Of a stretch of DNA of 64,000 nucleotides, positions 44,691 to 53,996 are shown in pieces. A program made the position numbers and the translations under genes. Every line of letters starts with the position of its first letter. Positions within the stretch are counted from its first letter, which is position 1. The notes beneath the pieces were generated by a model. The model did no database searches, was not told the DNA's origin, and saw nothing but the letters and a program-made list of their open reading frames with translations. The stretch comes from Hohaiivirga grylli (GTDB taxonomy: Bacteria > Pseudomonadota > Alphaproteobacteria > Rhizobiales > Beijerinckiaceae), in assembly GCF_039655745.1 (NCBI RefSeq), contig NZ_JBBYXI010000003.1:1-64000 (forward strand). The letters are read 5' to 3'.

Positions 44691-45983
44691 ATGGTCGACA
44701 TTGCTACCCGCGTCTATAATCACACCTGGAAGATTGATCCGATTGTTCGTTCAGTCTTGGATACAGACTTCTACAAGCTTTTGATGGCGCAAACCATTTT
44801 TCGCAGAATGCGGGATGTGCAGGTCACGTTCGGTATTCGTAACCGGACAAAGGAAGTCCGGTTGGCGGAGATGATTGATGAAGGTGAATTACGCGAACAG
44901 CTTGACCATATGCGGTCTCTTCGTCTGACGCCGGGTGAGTCAACCTGGTTACGGGGTAATACCTTCTATGGCAAACGCCAGATGTTTTCGCCTGAATTTA
45001 TGGACTGGCTGGAAGAGTTCCGTTTTCCTGAATATCTGCTTGAAAAGCGTGATGGTGAATATGTCCTGACATTTCATGGGCCGTGGATTGAAACCACAAT
45101 GTGGGAAATTCCGGCACTTTCCATTCTCAACGAACTTCGTTCCCGTAGTGTCCTGAAAGATATGGGTAAGTTTGAGCTTCAGGTTCTCTATGCCCGTGCC
45201 ATGGCGCGTGTATGGGAGAAGATTACAAGCTTACGTGAACTGCCTGATCTGAGCATCAGTGATTTTGGAACGCGCCGTCGGCATGGTTTCCTGTGGCAGG
45301 ACTGGTGTGTGCAGGCGATGAGTGAAGGGCTTGGCAGTCATTTCCTCGGAACCTCAAACTGCCTGATCGCGATGCGCCGTGAAGTTGAGGCGGCCGGTAC
45401 AAACGCCCATGAACTGCCAATGGTTTATGCGGCTCTCGCCAATGATGATGAGGAGCTGCTTAAGGCTCCTTACAAGGTCTTGGAGCACTGGCAGCAGGAT
45501 TACGAAGGTAACCTTCGGGTTATTCTGCCAGATACCTACGGGACAACGCATTTTCTTGAGCATGCGCCAGAGTGGGTGGCAAACTGGACAGGCATCCGTA
45601 TCGACTCGAAAGACCCCTTCGTTGGTGGTGAAGAGGCGATTGCCTGGTGGAAATCTCGCGGTCAGAACCCGAAAGAGAAGCTTGCGATTTTCTCGGATGG
45701 ACTTGATGTCGATACAATCCGGGCCATTCATAAGAAATTCCATGGCCGTATGCGTATCGGTTATGGCTGGGGCACTTTGCTGACCAATGATTTTCGCGGT
45801 TTTGCCCCAGAAGGTAAACTCGACCCGATCTCAATTGTCTGCAAAGTCATATCCGCAGATGATCGCCCGACAGTAAAACTGTCCGACAACCCGACGAAAG
45901 CCATGGGGCCGCGGGCTGAAATTGAGCGATATCAGCGTGTATTTGAAGTGGGCAAGCAGGTGGCTAAACCGGTAATCGTTTAA
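44691..45983 (+). CDS. pncB: Nicotinate phosphoribosyltransferase
   Basis: This 430-aa enzyme makes nicotinate mononucleotide in NAD salvage. Visible motifs: DTDFYKLLMAQ near the N-terminus, SDFGTRRRHGF and GTSNCLIA (about 208-232), the candidate phospho-histidine in GTNAHELPM (about residue 240), FSDGLDVDTI and the phosphate-binding GYGWGTLLTND. The 260-base leader shows no riboswitch I recognise. Convergent with the ABC transporter genes; a dyad spans both stop codons. Confidence 0.95.
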   Translation: MVDIATRVYNHTWKIDPIVRSVLDTDFYKLLMAQTIFRRMRDVQVTFGIRNRTKEVRLAEMIDEGELREQLDHMRSLRLTPGESTWLRGNTFYGKRQMFSPEFMDWLEEFRFPEYLLEKRDGEYVLTFHGPWIETTMWEIPALSILNELRSRSVLKDMGKFELQVLYARAMARVWEKITSLRELPDLSISDFGTRRRHGFLWQDWCVQAMSEGLGSHFLGTSNCLIAMRREVEAAGTNAHELPMVYAALANDDEELLKAPYKVLEHWQQDYEGNLRVILPDTYGTTHFLEHAPEWVANWTGIRIDSKDPFVGGEEAIAWWKSRGQNPKEKLAIFSDGLDVDTIRAIHKKFHGRMRIGYGWGTLLTNDFRGFAPEGKLDPISIVCKVISADDRPTVKLSDNPTKAMGPRAEIERYQRVFEVGKQVAKPVIV

Positions 45984-45992
45984 GATTACCGG
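45969..45992. repeat. Inverted repeat spanning the stops of pncB and the ABC ATPase gene
   Basis: CCGGTAATC (45969-45977) and GATTACCGG (45984-45992) form a 9-bp perfect stem with a 6-base loop. It contains the pncB TAA and touches the TAA of the convergent gene. It likely folds in both mRNAs and may protect or end them; there is no clear T run. Confidence 0.6.
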
Positions 45993-46765
45993 CTGTTAGA
46001 AATAAACTGCTTAAAGCGTTCGGACTTTGGATTGCCAAAGACTTCGCTCGGATTGCCCTGTTCCTCAATCTGTCCCTGATGCAGGAAGATGACTTTGTTG
46101 GAGACGTCACGGGCAAAGCCCATTTCGTGGGTGACAACAAGCATGGTGCGGCCTTCTTCAGCAAGGCCACGCATGACACGCAGAACTTCACCAACGAGTT
46201 CTGGATCAAGGGCGGATGTCGGTTCATCGAACAGCATGACCTGAGGATGCATAGCAAGAGCACGAGCGATTGCGGCACGCTGCTGCTGTCCACCGGACAG
46301 GTGAGATGGGTAGAAATCGCGCTTATCTGCGATACCAACTTTGGCCAGTAGGGCTTCTGCTTCTTCAATGCATTCCTGACGTGGGCGCTTCTGCACATGA
46401 ATAGGTGCCTCGATAATATTTTCGAGGATAGTCATGTGGGACCAGAGATTAAAGCTCTGGAAGACCATAGCAGCCTGTGAGCGAATACGATCAATCTGCT
46501 TTGGGTCAGCAGGCTGCATCATGCCTTTGCTGTTGCGGCGTAGCTTGATGTGCTCATTACCAATCCAGATATCCCCTGCATCCGGCGTTTCCAGCAGGTT
46601 GATACAGCGCAGAAATGTCGATTTCCCCGAGCCGGAAGACCCAAGAATTGAGATCACATCACCCTCGTGAGCTTCAAGAGAAATCCCTTTCAGGACTTCA
46701 TTCCCGTTGAAGCTTTTATGAATGCCACTGACCTTTAATGCCACATTGTCAGATGAAGAAGGCAA
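45986..46765 (-). CDS. hisP: Polar amino acid ABC transporter, ATP-binding subunit (HisP/OccP-like)
   Basis: This 259-aa ATPase has Walker A GSSGSGKST (about 40-48), the Q-loop FNLWSHMTILENI, the signature LSGGQQQRAAIARAL, Walker B VMLFDEPTSALDP and the switch histidine VVTHEMG. It belongs to the polar amino acid subfamily (histidine, arginine/ornithine, octopine). It starts with TTG eight bases after AAGGAG. It is the last gene of the transporter operon. The His name refers to the subfamily, not proven substrate. Confidence 0.9.
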   Translation of the reverse strand: MPSSSDNVALKVSGIHKSFNGNEVLKGISLEAHEGDVISILGSSGSGKSTFLRCINLLETPDAGDIWIGNEHIKLRRNSKGMMQPADPKQIDRIRSQAAMVFQSFNLWSHMTILENIIEAPIHVQKRPRQECIEEAEALLAKVGIADKRDFYPSHLSGGQQQRAAIARALAMHPQVMLFDEPTSALDPELVGEVLRVMRGLAEEGRTMLVVTHEMGFARDVSNKVIFLHQGQIEEQGNPSEVFGNPKSERFKQFISNSR

Positions 46766-46783
46766 GAGATGCTCCTTGAAACG

Positions 46784-47521
46784 TCATACAGTCGCTACCT
46801 TGATGGGGCGCAAGTGCCGATTTAAGCGATATTCGGCTCTTCCGACCAACCAGGTCACGACAAAGTTAATCAGCAGATAAATGACACCGGCGCATGTGTA
46901 AACAGCAACCGGCCTAAAAGTCTGGGAACGAAGGCCGTCCGCCAGCTGTGTAATCTCGACAAGCGTGATCAGTGAGGCCAGCGAGGTGTCCTTGATCATC
47001 AGGATGATTTCGTTGGTATATCCGGGTAATGCCTGTCGAAGTGCAATCGGGAATATGATGCGGCGATAAAGCGTGAAACCAGACATGCCGGCAGCTCTTG
47101 CCGCTTCAATTTGCCCATGGGGAACTGATTGCAGGCCGCCACGGATAATTTCTGCGCCATAGGCGGCGGTATTCATCGTCAGGCCAAGGATTGCGCAATA
47201 ATAGACATCGCGGAAGAACCACCAGAGATTGATCTCTTGCAGGAATGGTCTGAACTGTCCCATGCCATAGTAAATCAGGAACAGCTGAATAAGCATTGGT
47301 GTGCCGCGGAAGGTAAAGATATATCCGCGGGCAAGGGCAGAGACTGGGCCTATCTTTGAACGGCTCATCAGTGCAAGGCACAGAGCGAAGAAGAAGCCCA
47401 TGAAGACCGAATAGATTGCAAGCTGCAGGGTTGTTGGAACACCTGTAAGCAGCTTGCTGAAAATCATGAGATAGAAATCTAACTCGTCTGAAAACCACGT
47501 AGGGAAAATGCCGGAGGTCAT
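46784..47521 (-). CDS. hisM: Polar amino acid ABC transporter permease (HisM/OccM-like)
   Basis: This 245-aa membrane protein has about five helices. FRGTPMLIQLFLIYYG and the EAA loop EIIRGGLQSVPHGQIEAARAAGMSGFT are typical of HisM-type permeases. The lower case of substrate preference is open. It follows hisQ after three bases and precedes hisP after 18. Confidence 0.9.
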   Translation of the reverse strand: MTSGIFPTWFSDELDFYLMIFSKLLTGVPTTLQLAIYSVFMGFFFALCLALMSRSKIGPVSALARGYIFTFRGTPMLIQLFLIYYGMGQFRPFLQEINLWWFFRDVYYCAILGLTMNTAAYGAEIIRGGLQSVPHGQIEAARAAGMSGFTLYRRIIFPIALRQALPGYTNEIILMIKDTSLASLITLVEITQLADGLRSQTFRPVAVYTCAGVIYLLINFVVTWLVGRAEYRLNRHLRPIKVATV

Positions 47522-47524
47522 GAC

Positions 47525-48268
47525 TTATGCCCCCTTCACACCGCGCATGGCGCGTTGTTCCATTTTCTTGAAGCCCCACCCTGAGACAGCTGTGATAACC
47601 AGATAAATAACAATAGCCGTGAAATAGAAGGGGAATGGCATACGTGTGGCACTGGCAGCCATACGGGAGACAAATAAAAGCTCAATCAATCCTGTAACGG
47701 AGATCAGAGCTGACTGTTTCAGAATAAGCTGCCAGATATTGCCAAGGCCGGGAATGGCATAGCGCAGAACCTGCGGGACAATAATGCGGCGAAACATCAG
47801 GTTACGATGCATGCCGACAGACTTTGCTGCTTCCAGCTCACCTTTGGACAAGGCACTATAGGCGCCGCGGAAGACTTCAGCCTGATAGGCCCCCGATACA
47901 ATACCCAGTGCCATAACACCGGTGATGAAGGATGGGAGCCCAATAAAGGCATTACTTCCAAACATCTGCCCGATGGAGGTGAGGAGTGCAGAACCACCAA
48001 AATAGAAAAGATAGATGATCAGAAGATCAGGAACGCCACGCAGGATGGTTGTATAAATATTGGCTACTGTACGGGCCGTTGTGCCGCCTGCAATCTTTGC
48101 CCAGGCAACGAATGAACCGACAACACCACCAAAGCAAAAGCCACCAATGGCGACGAGAATCGTCATTCCCGCACCAGACAGCAACATGCCAATCCAGCCA
48201 TTCGCCCCGAATATCAATTCGATATATCCGGTAATGATATCCGTTATATATCCGATGATGGTTTCCAT
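47525..48268 (-). CDS. hisQ: Polar amino acid ABC transporter permease (HisQ/OccQ-like)
   Basis: This 247-aa inner-membrane permease has TILRGVPDLLIIYLFYFGG and the EAA loop AEVFRGAYSALSKGELEAAKSVGM, which contacts the ATPase. It forms the heterodimeric channel with the HisM-like protein. A strong hairpin separates it from the binding-protein gene upstream, which would lower permease expression relative to the binding protein. Confidence 0.9.
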   Translation of the reverse strand: METIIGYITDIITGYIELIFGANGWIGMLLSGAGMTILVAIGGFCFGGVVGSFVAWAKIAGGTTARTVANIYTTILRGVPDLLIIYLFYFGGSALLTSIGQMFGSNAFIGLPSFITGVMALGIVSGAYQAEVFRGAYSALSKGELEAAKSVGMHRNLMFRRIIVPQVLRYAIPGLGNIWQLILKQSALISVTGLIELLFVSRMAASATRMPFPFYFTAIVIYLVITAVSGWGFKKMEQRAMRGVKGA

Positions 48269-48349
48269 CTTTGAAGGTGTGTTCCCTTTTCCTCATAGGC
48301 CAATAAGCATCTATAACGAAAAAGGCCAGAAGTCATTCGTTTTTCAAAA

Positions 48350-48392
48350 AAAGAAATCCCGCCTCCTGTAACGGGTGTCACAAGAGGCGGGA
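48350..48392 (-). terminator. Attenuating terminator between binding-protein gene and permease genes
   Basis: On the minus strand TCCCGCCTC (48392-48384) pairs with GAGGCGGGA (48365-48357), followed by TTTCTTTTTTT. Placed inside the operon, it likely gives partial termination so that binding protein exceeds permease, a common arrangement. Confidence 0.82.
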
Positions 48393-48405
48393 AGCGTGAA
48401 AATAA

Positions 48406-49251
48406 TCAGTCTCTTGGAGTGTTATCTGCGTGGAACCACTTTTCAGAGAGCTTCTGAACCGTTCCATCTTCAATTGCCGATTTGATTGCAGCATCGAAAA
48501 GGGCTTTCAGTTCCTTATCGCCCTTGCGCAGACCGACCCCAACACCATTACCGACAACGCCGCCGACAAACATTGGGCCAGCATGTGTGAAGTTCTTGAG
48601 TTCTGGAGTGGCCAGAGATGTATCAAGGGTACTGCGATCAGCAAGAACGATATCAATGCGACCTGCCGAGAGATCGAGATCATGCTCAGGGGTGCTCTTG
48701 TATTGTTTAACCTCAACAGCGCCCTTCAGATATTTGTCAGCAAGCAGAGAATGGGTTGTCGAAATCTGAACACCCAGTGTTCTGCCCTTCAGAAGGGGTT
48801 TGATTTCGTTCAGAACCTTAATGGCTTCAGCCTCATCCTTATCAAGATTGATGACCTTGCCGGCACCCGGCATATCTGCAAGCTTGGTACCCTTTTCAAC
48901 CATGAAACCATTTGGTTCGCGGGCATATGGAATGGAGAAATCAATGGCTTTCAGACGTTCCTCAGTAATGCTCATGCCGGCCATGATCGCATCATATTTA
49001 CCAACGTTCATGCCTGGGATAAGGCCATCCCATTCCTGAGCGGAAATCTCACATTTTACCTTCATGCGCTCGCAGAGGTTTTGGGCCAGTTCAATCTCGA
49101 AGCCACCGAGCTTTCCATCTGGCTGTGTGATGTTCCATGGAGGGTACGCGCCTTCACTGGCAATTTTTACCGTTCTTGTCTGAGCAGCTGCTGTGCCACA
49201 AATAGCGATAAAGCCTGCTGTTGCGACACTGATCACTTTAAGAAACGTCAT
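48406..49251 (-). CDS. Periplasmic polar amino acid-binding protein
   Basis: This 281-aa protein has a Sec signal peptide of about 23 residues (GFIAICGTAAAQ) and the family 3 binding-protein fold: EGAYPPWN, LGGFEIELAQNLCERMKVKCE, DAIMAGMSITEERLKAIDFSIPY, LGVQISTTH. Of the HisJ/ArgT/LAO-binding group. ATG 49251 has GAAGG upstream; a TTG at 49257 is less likely. It is a close paralogue of the next gene, with the same length and nearly every motif shared. Confidence 0.91.
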   Translation of the reverse strand: MTFLKVISVATAGFIAICGTAAAQTRTVKIASEGAYPPWNITQPDGKLGGFEIELAQNLCERMKVKCEISAQEWDGLIPGMNVGKYDAIMAGMSITEERLKAIDFSIPYAREPNGFMVEKGTKLADMPGAGKVINLDKDEAEAIKVLNEIKPLLKGRTLGVQISTTHSLLADKYLKGAVEVKQYKSTPEHDLDLSAGRIDIVLADRSTLDTSLATPELKNFTHAGPMFVGGVVGNGVGVGLRKGDKELKALFDAAIKSAIEDGTVQKLSEKWFHADNTPRD

Positions 49252-49383
49252 GCTCAACCTTCACTTTCTGGCCTGTCATAGATGAACAGGCTCCTTAATG
49301 GCAATGCTTGGTGAATGTACCCCATTTATTGCTTTTACATTGCCCCGAGCATGCTGTTTATCTGCCCGAGGCATGGAGAGTGA

Positions 49384-50229
49384 TTAGAGTTCTGGTGTGT
49401 TACTGACCTTGAACCATTTTTCTGAGAGAGCTTTCATGCTGCCATCCGCAATGGCCTCTTTGATAGCCTGATCAAATTTGGCTTTAAGTTCATCGTTGCC
49501 TTTTGCAAAAGCGACACCAACACCACTGCCGATAATACCGCCAACAAACATCGGACCTGTCTGCTTGAAGTTTTTCAAGGCTGGTGTTTCTAACGAAGCC
49601 CTGAAAATGCTGCGGTCAGCAATAATCAGATCAACCCGGCCTGCTGCCAAATCCAGATCGTGCTCTGGCGTTGTCTTGTATTGCTTAATATTTGCAAAGT
49701 TCGGCATATATTTTTCAATAAAGCGGGAGTGGGTTGTCGATGTCTGGACACCCAGCGTCTTACCTTTCAGATAAGGTTTGAGCTCATCAATAATCTTGAT
49801 GGCTTCTGCTTCATTTTTATCAAGATTATAGATTTTGCCATCGCCAGGCAGTTTTGCCAGTGGGCTATCTTTATCTGTAATGAAACCGTTTGGTTCCTGA
49901 GCGTATGGAATGGAGAAGGTAAAGACTTTTCTGCGTTCATCCGTAATGCTGATGCCGTCCATGACAGCATCAAATTTTCCAAGAGAGAGACCTGGCAGCA
50001 AGCCATCCCAATCCTGCTGAACCAATATGCACTTAATCTTCATGCGTTCACAAAGATTACGTGAAAGCTCGACTTCAAAGCCTGCCATCTCACCACTTGG
50101 AAGAGTGGTATTCCAGGGAGGGAAAGCCCCCTCAAGTGCAATCTTTATGCTCTTTTCCTGAGCTGTTGCCTGAGTCAGAAGGGCTGTTGCGCCGATCAAA
50201 GCTAAACCAAGCACTTTCTTGAAGCTCAT
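49384..50229 (-). CDS. Periplasmic polar amino acid-binding protein (paralogue)
   Basis: This 281-aa protein has a signal peptide ending TQATAQ and the same family 3 layout: EGAFPPWNTTLPSGEMAGFEVELSR-type start, DAVMDGISITDERRKVFTFSIPY, LGVQTSTTH. It sits upstream of its paralogue and of one set of permease genes, so two binding proteins probably feed one transporter with different specificities. AGAGAGGG lies before the ATG. The main operon promoter should lie in the 140 bases upstream. Confidence 0.91.
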   Translation of the reverse strand: MSFKKVLGLALIGATALLTQATAQEKSIKIALEGAFPPWNTTLPSGEMAGFEVELSRNLCERMKIKCILVQQDWDGLLPGLSLGKFDAVMDGISITDERRKVFTFSIPYAQEPNGFITDKDSPLAKLPGDGKIYNLDKNEAEAIKIIDELKPYLKGKTLGVQTSTTHSRFIEKYMPNFANIKQYKTTPEHDLDLAAGRVDLIIADRSIFRASLETPALKNFKQTGPMFVGGIIGSGVGVAFAKGNDELKAKFDQAIKEAIADGSMKALSEKWFKVSNTPEL

Positions 50230-50368
50230 TATATCCCTCTCTCAATGAAGACGCCGCTTGATAATAGATGAGTATCAGCGGCAAAGATTATATTTGATAG
50301 CACGTTGTTTGTATAAACATAGAAAAACACATCATTAGCAACCTGTTTTTCCAGATAAAGTTTACAAG

Positions 50369-51067
50369 CTAGACAACCTTTAGATTAATTGTTCCAAGCT
50401 TTTCGATACTGGCCGAGAGCGACTGTCCTCTTTTGACAGGTCCGACACCTTCCGGAGTTCCGGAGAAGATAAGGTCTCCCGGTTTTAATTCGAAATAGCG
50501 GGACAGATATGAAATTTGCTGAGCAACAGACCAGATCATGTCATTTAGATTGCCTTTTTGTTTTTCGACCCCATCAATAGAAAGGGAGATGCTCCCTTCA
50601 TGAAGATGACCGACATCTCCAACAAGATGGAGAGGGCCAATTGGGGCGGAATGATCGGCAGATTTGGCAATCTCCCATGGGTGATTGTTTTTCTTGGCTT
50701 CCTGTTGTCTGTCCCTGCGGGTCATATCAAGACCAATCGCATATCCAAAAACGTGCTGAAGAGCTTCATTCTCGGGAATATCCTTTCCACCAATGCCGAG
50801 GGCTGCAACTAATTCAACCTCATGGTGGTAGTCTTCCGTCATAGAAGGATATGGCAGTTCTGCCTGTTCCACGTCAGGAACGGATAGGACTGTGTCAGCC
50901 TGTTTCATGAAGAAAAATGGTGGTTCTTTATCTGGGTTATGTCCCATTTCTTTTGCATGGGCAGCATAGTTGCGGCCAACGCAGTAGATGCGATGTACCG
51001 GAAAAAGATCATTTGAAACTGCAATAGAAATTGTCGGCATGATGGGGGCTGGTATCGCAAAAAACAT
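50369..51067 (-). CDS. Fumarylacetoacetate hydrolase family protein
   Basis: This 232-aa protein has the FAH fold signatures: HRIYCVGRNYAAHAKEMG, metal ligands in YHHEVELVAAL, GYAIGLDMTRRD and FSGTPEGVGPV. Such enzymes hydrolyse acylpyruvates or decarboxylate oxaloacetate; the exact substrate is not clear. The ATG at 51067 follows GGAGG by five bases; the frame runs further to 51124. Divergent from kdgK. Confidence 0.88.
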   Translation of the reverse strand: MFFAIPAPIMPTISIAVSNDLFPVHRIYCVGRNYAAHAKEMGHNPDKEPPFFFMKQADTVLSVPDVEQAELPYPSMTEDYHHEVELVAALGIGGKDIPENEALQHVFGYAIGLDMTRRDRQQEAKKNNHPWEIAKSADHSAPIGPLHLVGDVGHLHEGSISLSIDGVEKQKGNLNDMIWSVAQQISYLSRYFELKPGDLIFSGTPEGVGPVKRGQSLSASIEKLGTINLKVV

Positions 51068-51279
51068 AGAGGCCTCCAGAAAAGATAATAGAGGGATTAT
51101 GCTGTGATATCCCTTTGTATTCAAGGTGTTTTTCTCTGTCCTGTTTATGCTTTAGATCAAGGGGATGTGCATCCGGGACATTCAACCGCAGGAGCAGGTT
51201 TCATAACTGTGTTATAAGTGATATATCTGTAAGGAGCTGATATTTAGTATTCACAGATACGACCAAGTGGAGTGGATTT

Positions 51280-52206
51280 ATGGCACAACTTGATATTCTC
51301 GCCTTCGGTGAACCTCTCATGGAACTTGCTGAAACCAAGCGTGGTGAAGATAACCTTTATCTGCCGGGCTTTGGTGGTGATGTTTCCAACTGTGCCATTG
51401 CAGCGGCCCGTCTTGGAGCAAAGACAGGGGTATTCTCCCATCTTGGTGAAGATAAGTTTGGTTCAGACTTTTTGGAGCTTTGGGATAAGGAAGGTGTTGA
51501 TCGTTCAACGGTTGTCGTTCGGCCAGGAACACGGACCGGCATTTATTTTATCAGCTATGGCCCAGAGGGACATATCTTTACCTATCTTCGTAAAGGCTCG
51601 GCTGCGAGCCTTGTAGGCCCGGCAGACCTTCCGCTGAAAGCAATTGAGAATACAAAAATCCTGCACGTCTCAGGCATCAGTCAGGCCATATCCGGCTCTT
51701 GTGCCGATGCCGGTTTTGCCGCAATCCACCATGCACGCCGTAATGGTGTAACGGTTAGTTATGATACAAACCTACGTCTGAGGTTATGGGATCTGGACCG
51801 GGCGCGTGCTGTTATTAATGCAGCAGTTGGCCTTGCGGATATTGCCCTGCCGGGAATGGATGATGCCCAACAGCTGACAGGTCTCGATAAACCTGAAGAT
51901 ATTTGCCAGTTCTATTTGAAAAACGGCAGCTCTATTGTTGCTCTGACAATGGGTAAATCAGGCACAATGATTGCAACAAAATCTGAGGTGCAGGTTATTC
52001 CGGCCCACCCTGTGAATGCGATTGATGCAACGGGTGCCGGTGATGTGTTCGATGGTGCGTTCCTGACTGAATGGGTTAAAGATCATAATCCATTCCGGGC
52101 AGCAGCTTTTGCCAATGAGGCCGCCGCACTTTCAACTCTGGGGCAGGGCGCCGTTGCGCCAATGCCAACCCGTGCACAGGTTGAGGCATTTATGGCTCAG
52201 AAGTAA
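51280..52206 (+). CDS. kdgK: 2-dehydro-3-deoxygluconokinase
   Basis: This 308-aa PfkB-family sugar kinase begins DILAFGEPLMELAE and has GGDVSNCAIAAARLG. The KDG-kinase-typical FTYLRKGSAAS (about 105-116) and DTNLRLRLWD (about 162-171) follow, then the catalytic-base motif DATGAGDVFDGAF (about 250-262). It phosphorylates 2-keto-3-deoxygluconate to KDPG for the Entner-Doudoroff route. No eda or uronate genes are adjacent. A terminator follows. Confidence 0.9.
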   Translation: MAQLDILAFGEPLMELAETKRGEDNLYLPGFGGDVSNCAIAAARLGAKTGVFSHLGEDKFGSDFLELWDKEGVDRSTVVVRPGTRTGIYFISYGPEGHIFTYLRKGSAASLVGPADLPLKAIENTKILHVSGISQAISGSCADAGFAAIHHARRNGVTVSYDTNLRLRLWDLDRARAVINAAVGLADIALPGMDDAQQLTGLDKPEDICQFYLKNGSSIVALTMGKSGTMIATKSEVQVIPAHPVNAIDATGAGDVFDGAFLTEWVKDHNPFRAAAFANEAAALSTLGQGAVAPMPTRAQVEAFMAQK

Positions 52207-52228
52207 GCTGCCTTTACATTTTTGAAAT

Positions 52229-52257
52229 ACCGGGGTCTGAGAGGGCTCCGGTTTTTT
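52229..52257 (+). terminator. Intrinsic terminator after kdgK
   Basis: ACCGGGG (52229-52235) pairs with CTCCGGT (52246-52252, one G-U pair), followed by a run of T. It sits at the end of the convergent phosphoesterase gene. Confidence 0.82.
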
Positions 52258-53155
52258 ATTGGCGTTCTGGCGTTAGTTGACGTGTCTCAAGCAGCAGGTC
52301 ATGACCTGTCTCATCAAGCCCATGGCGCTCCAGCGTGATGACATGGCCGTTGTCTTTATCTTCTATCTTAAAGAGGTGGTAGGCTGCACGATGGGTTGCA
52401 TCGGCTTTGCTTGCCGATGCGGAAGGGGCGCCGATAACCGGAACCGCCTGTTGAGGGCCTGCGATATGCGCAATGCTGGTTCGATGGTTATGACCATAGA
52501 TGACCAGCTCAGCCCCGGCTTTTTTTATAACCTCCTCAAAGGCTGCGGAATCTTTCAACTCGCGCGCTGGGCTGGTGCCACCGATCAAGGGTGGGTGATG
52601 GATCATGATAACCCTGCAGCAGGAATGATCCTGACCCAATTCCAACAAGAGCTTTTCAAGTTCCTGTAGCTGTTTTGAACCCAGCTGACCATAGGCTTTG
52701 AAGGGCGGTGTCGGGATAGCGGATGATAAACCAATCAGGGTAATCTTGCCGCGACGTCTGACATATGGAAAATGGATATCCTGCGCGCTGTCGCCAAGCA
52801 CATAAGGCCTGACTGTTTCAAGCAGCCCTTCAAGAGCGCCTTCAACATAGGCATCATGGTTGCCAGGTACAAAACTGACATCTTCCGGGTTTCCCAGTTT
52901 TTTCAGGATGTCGGCAGAGGTTATCCATTCCTGAGGCAGGCTGAGATTGGTTGTATCTCCCGTACAGGCGATATGATCAGCTTTCTGTGCGACAACGGCA
53001 TGAATGAGCTGTTCAAGGATGTCTCTGTTATGAACACGGTGCCGCCCTTTGTGCCAGTTTAACCAGCCTGTCAGTCTTTTTCCCCATAGTTGGCTCAACT
53101 TGAGGGCAGGGAGTGGGGCAATATGTAAATCTGTCAGTTGGATCAAGCGAAACAT
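52256..53155 (-). CDS. Calcineurin-like metallophosphoesterase
   Basis: This 299-aa protein has all five metal-binding motifs in order: TDLHIAP (about 8), CTGDTTN (about 58), PGNHDAY (about 94), MIHHPP (about 190) and YGHNHRT (about 225). No signal peptide. It groups with CpdA/YaeI-like phosphodiesterases, but the substrate is open (cyclic nucleotides, lipid pyrophosphates). GGAGAATTC precedes the ATG. Confidence 0.88.
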   Translation of the reverse strand: MFRLIQLTDLHIAPLPALKLSQLWGKRLTGWLNWHKGRHRVHNRDILEQLIHAVVAQKADHIACTGDTTNLSLPQEWITSADILKKLGNPEDVSFVPGNHDAYVEGALEGLLETVRPYVLGDSAQDIHFPYVRRRGKITLIGLSSAIPTPPFKAYGQLGSKQLQELEKLLLELGQDHSCCRVIMIHHPPLIGGTSPARELKDSAAFEEVIKKAGAELVIYGHNHRTSIAHIAGPQQAVPVIGAPSASASKADATHRAAYHLFKIEDKDNGHVITLERHGLDETGHDLLLETRQLTPERQ

Positions 53156-53261
53156 GAATTCTCCATAACGGAGAATAATATTAAATAACAGTATTTAAAC
53201 TTCATGAAGCTATCTGCTCTATAATGATGAGGCAGAACAATTGAACGTTGCGAAGAAAACT

Positions 53262-53798
53262 ATGGCAGATCAAGCAAAACACAAAATTCCTGTGATGGGG
53301 CAGGGGGATACTGTTGATAATCCCTCACTGGCAATCCGTTTGCTCCGTAAAATTGTAAAGGCCGGGCTCCATATATTCTGGCGTTTTAAACGCGGGCTGA
53401 CATTAGGTGTTCGTGTTGCCGTACTTGATGATCAGGAGCGTATTTTCCTGATCCGGCATACCTATCTTCCCGGCTGGTATCTGCCGGGGGGCGGTGTGGA
53501 AAGTGGAGAAACTGTCGAAGAAGCCCTGACGCGTGAACTGCGTGAGGAGGGTAATATTGAGATTACCGGAAAACCTCTGCTTCATGGCGTGTTCTTTAAT
53601 CGGCACGTTTCAAAACGTGATCATGTCCTGATTTATGTGGTAAGGGACTTCCGGGTTATTGCGCCTAAAAAGCCAGACCGGGAAATCGCTGAGGCCGGTT
53701 TCTTCCCGATTAATGCTTTGCCTGAGTCAACAACGCCGGCAACCCGCAGACGTCTGGCTGAAATTTTAGGTAAGATACCTGCAACATCCATGTGGTAG
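53262..53798 (+). CDS. Nudix hydrolase with variant Nudix box
   Basis: This protein of about 178 aa has a Nudix domain at about 45-170. The Nudix box GGVESGETVEEALTRELREE keeps the catalytic glutamates, but the glycine of EExGU reads Asn (EEGNI). A hydrophobic, basic N-terminal segment (KAGLHIFWRFKRGL) may touch the membrane. Substrate unknown; likely a nucleotide diphosphate derivative. ATG 53262 is chosen over a TTG at 53241; neither has a strong ribosome site. Confidence 0.8.
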   Translation: MADQAKHKIPVMGQGDTVDNPSLAIRLLRKIVKAGLHIFWRFKRGLTLGVRVAVLDDQERIFLIRHTYLPGWYLPGGGVESGETVEEALTRELREEGNIEITGKPLLHGVFFNRHVSKRDHVLIYVVRDFRVIAPKKPDREIAEAGFFPINALPESTTPATRRRLAEILGKIPATSMW

Positions 53799-53996
53799 TT
53801 GAATTGTTGCCTATAGATACAATTTTGCTGATTGCATTGTTATGAAAGCACTGCTAGAGCAATTTACCGTTTTTATTCACTCCTTTGAAAAGGCTCATGG
53901 TCTGATGCAGACGATATCTTTGCGACGACGAATTGGATAACCGCTTTTCCTTTGAAAAGCAGAGCCTTGTCCTGTCCTGTTGCAAAGGGGCCTACT

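Noticed and set aside
48430..49281. 283-codon plus-strand frame opposite the binding-protein gene
   Set aside because: It mirrors the binding-protein gene almost exactly; the minus-strand product has a signal peptide and all family motifs, and the plus-strand translation has none.
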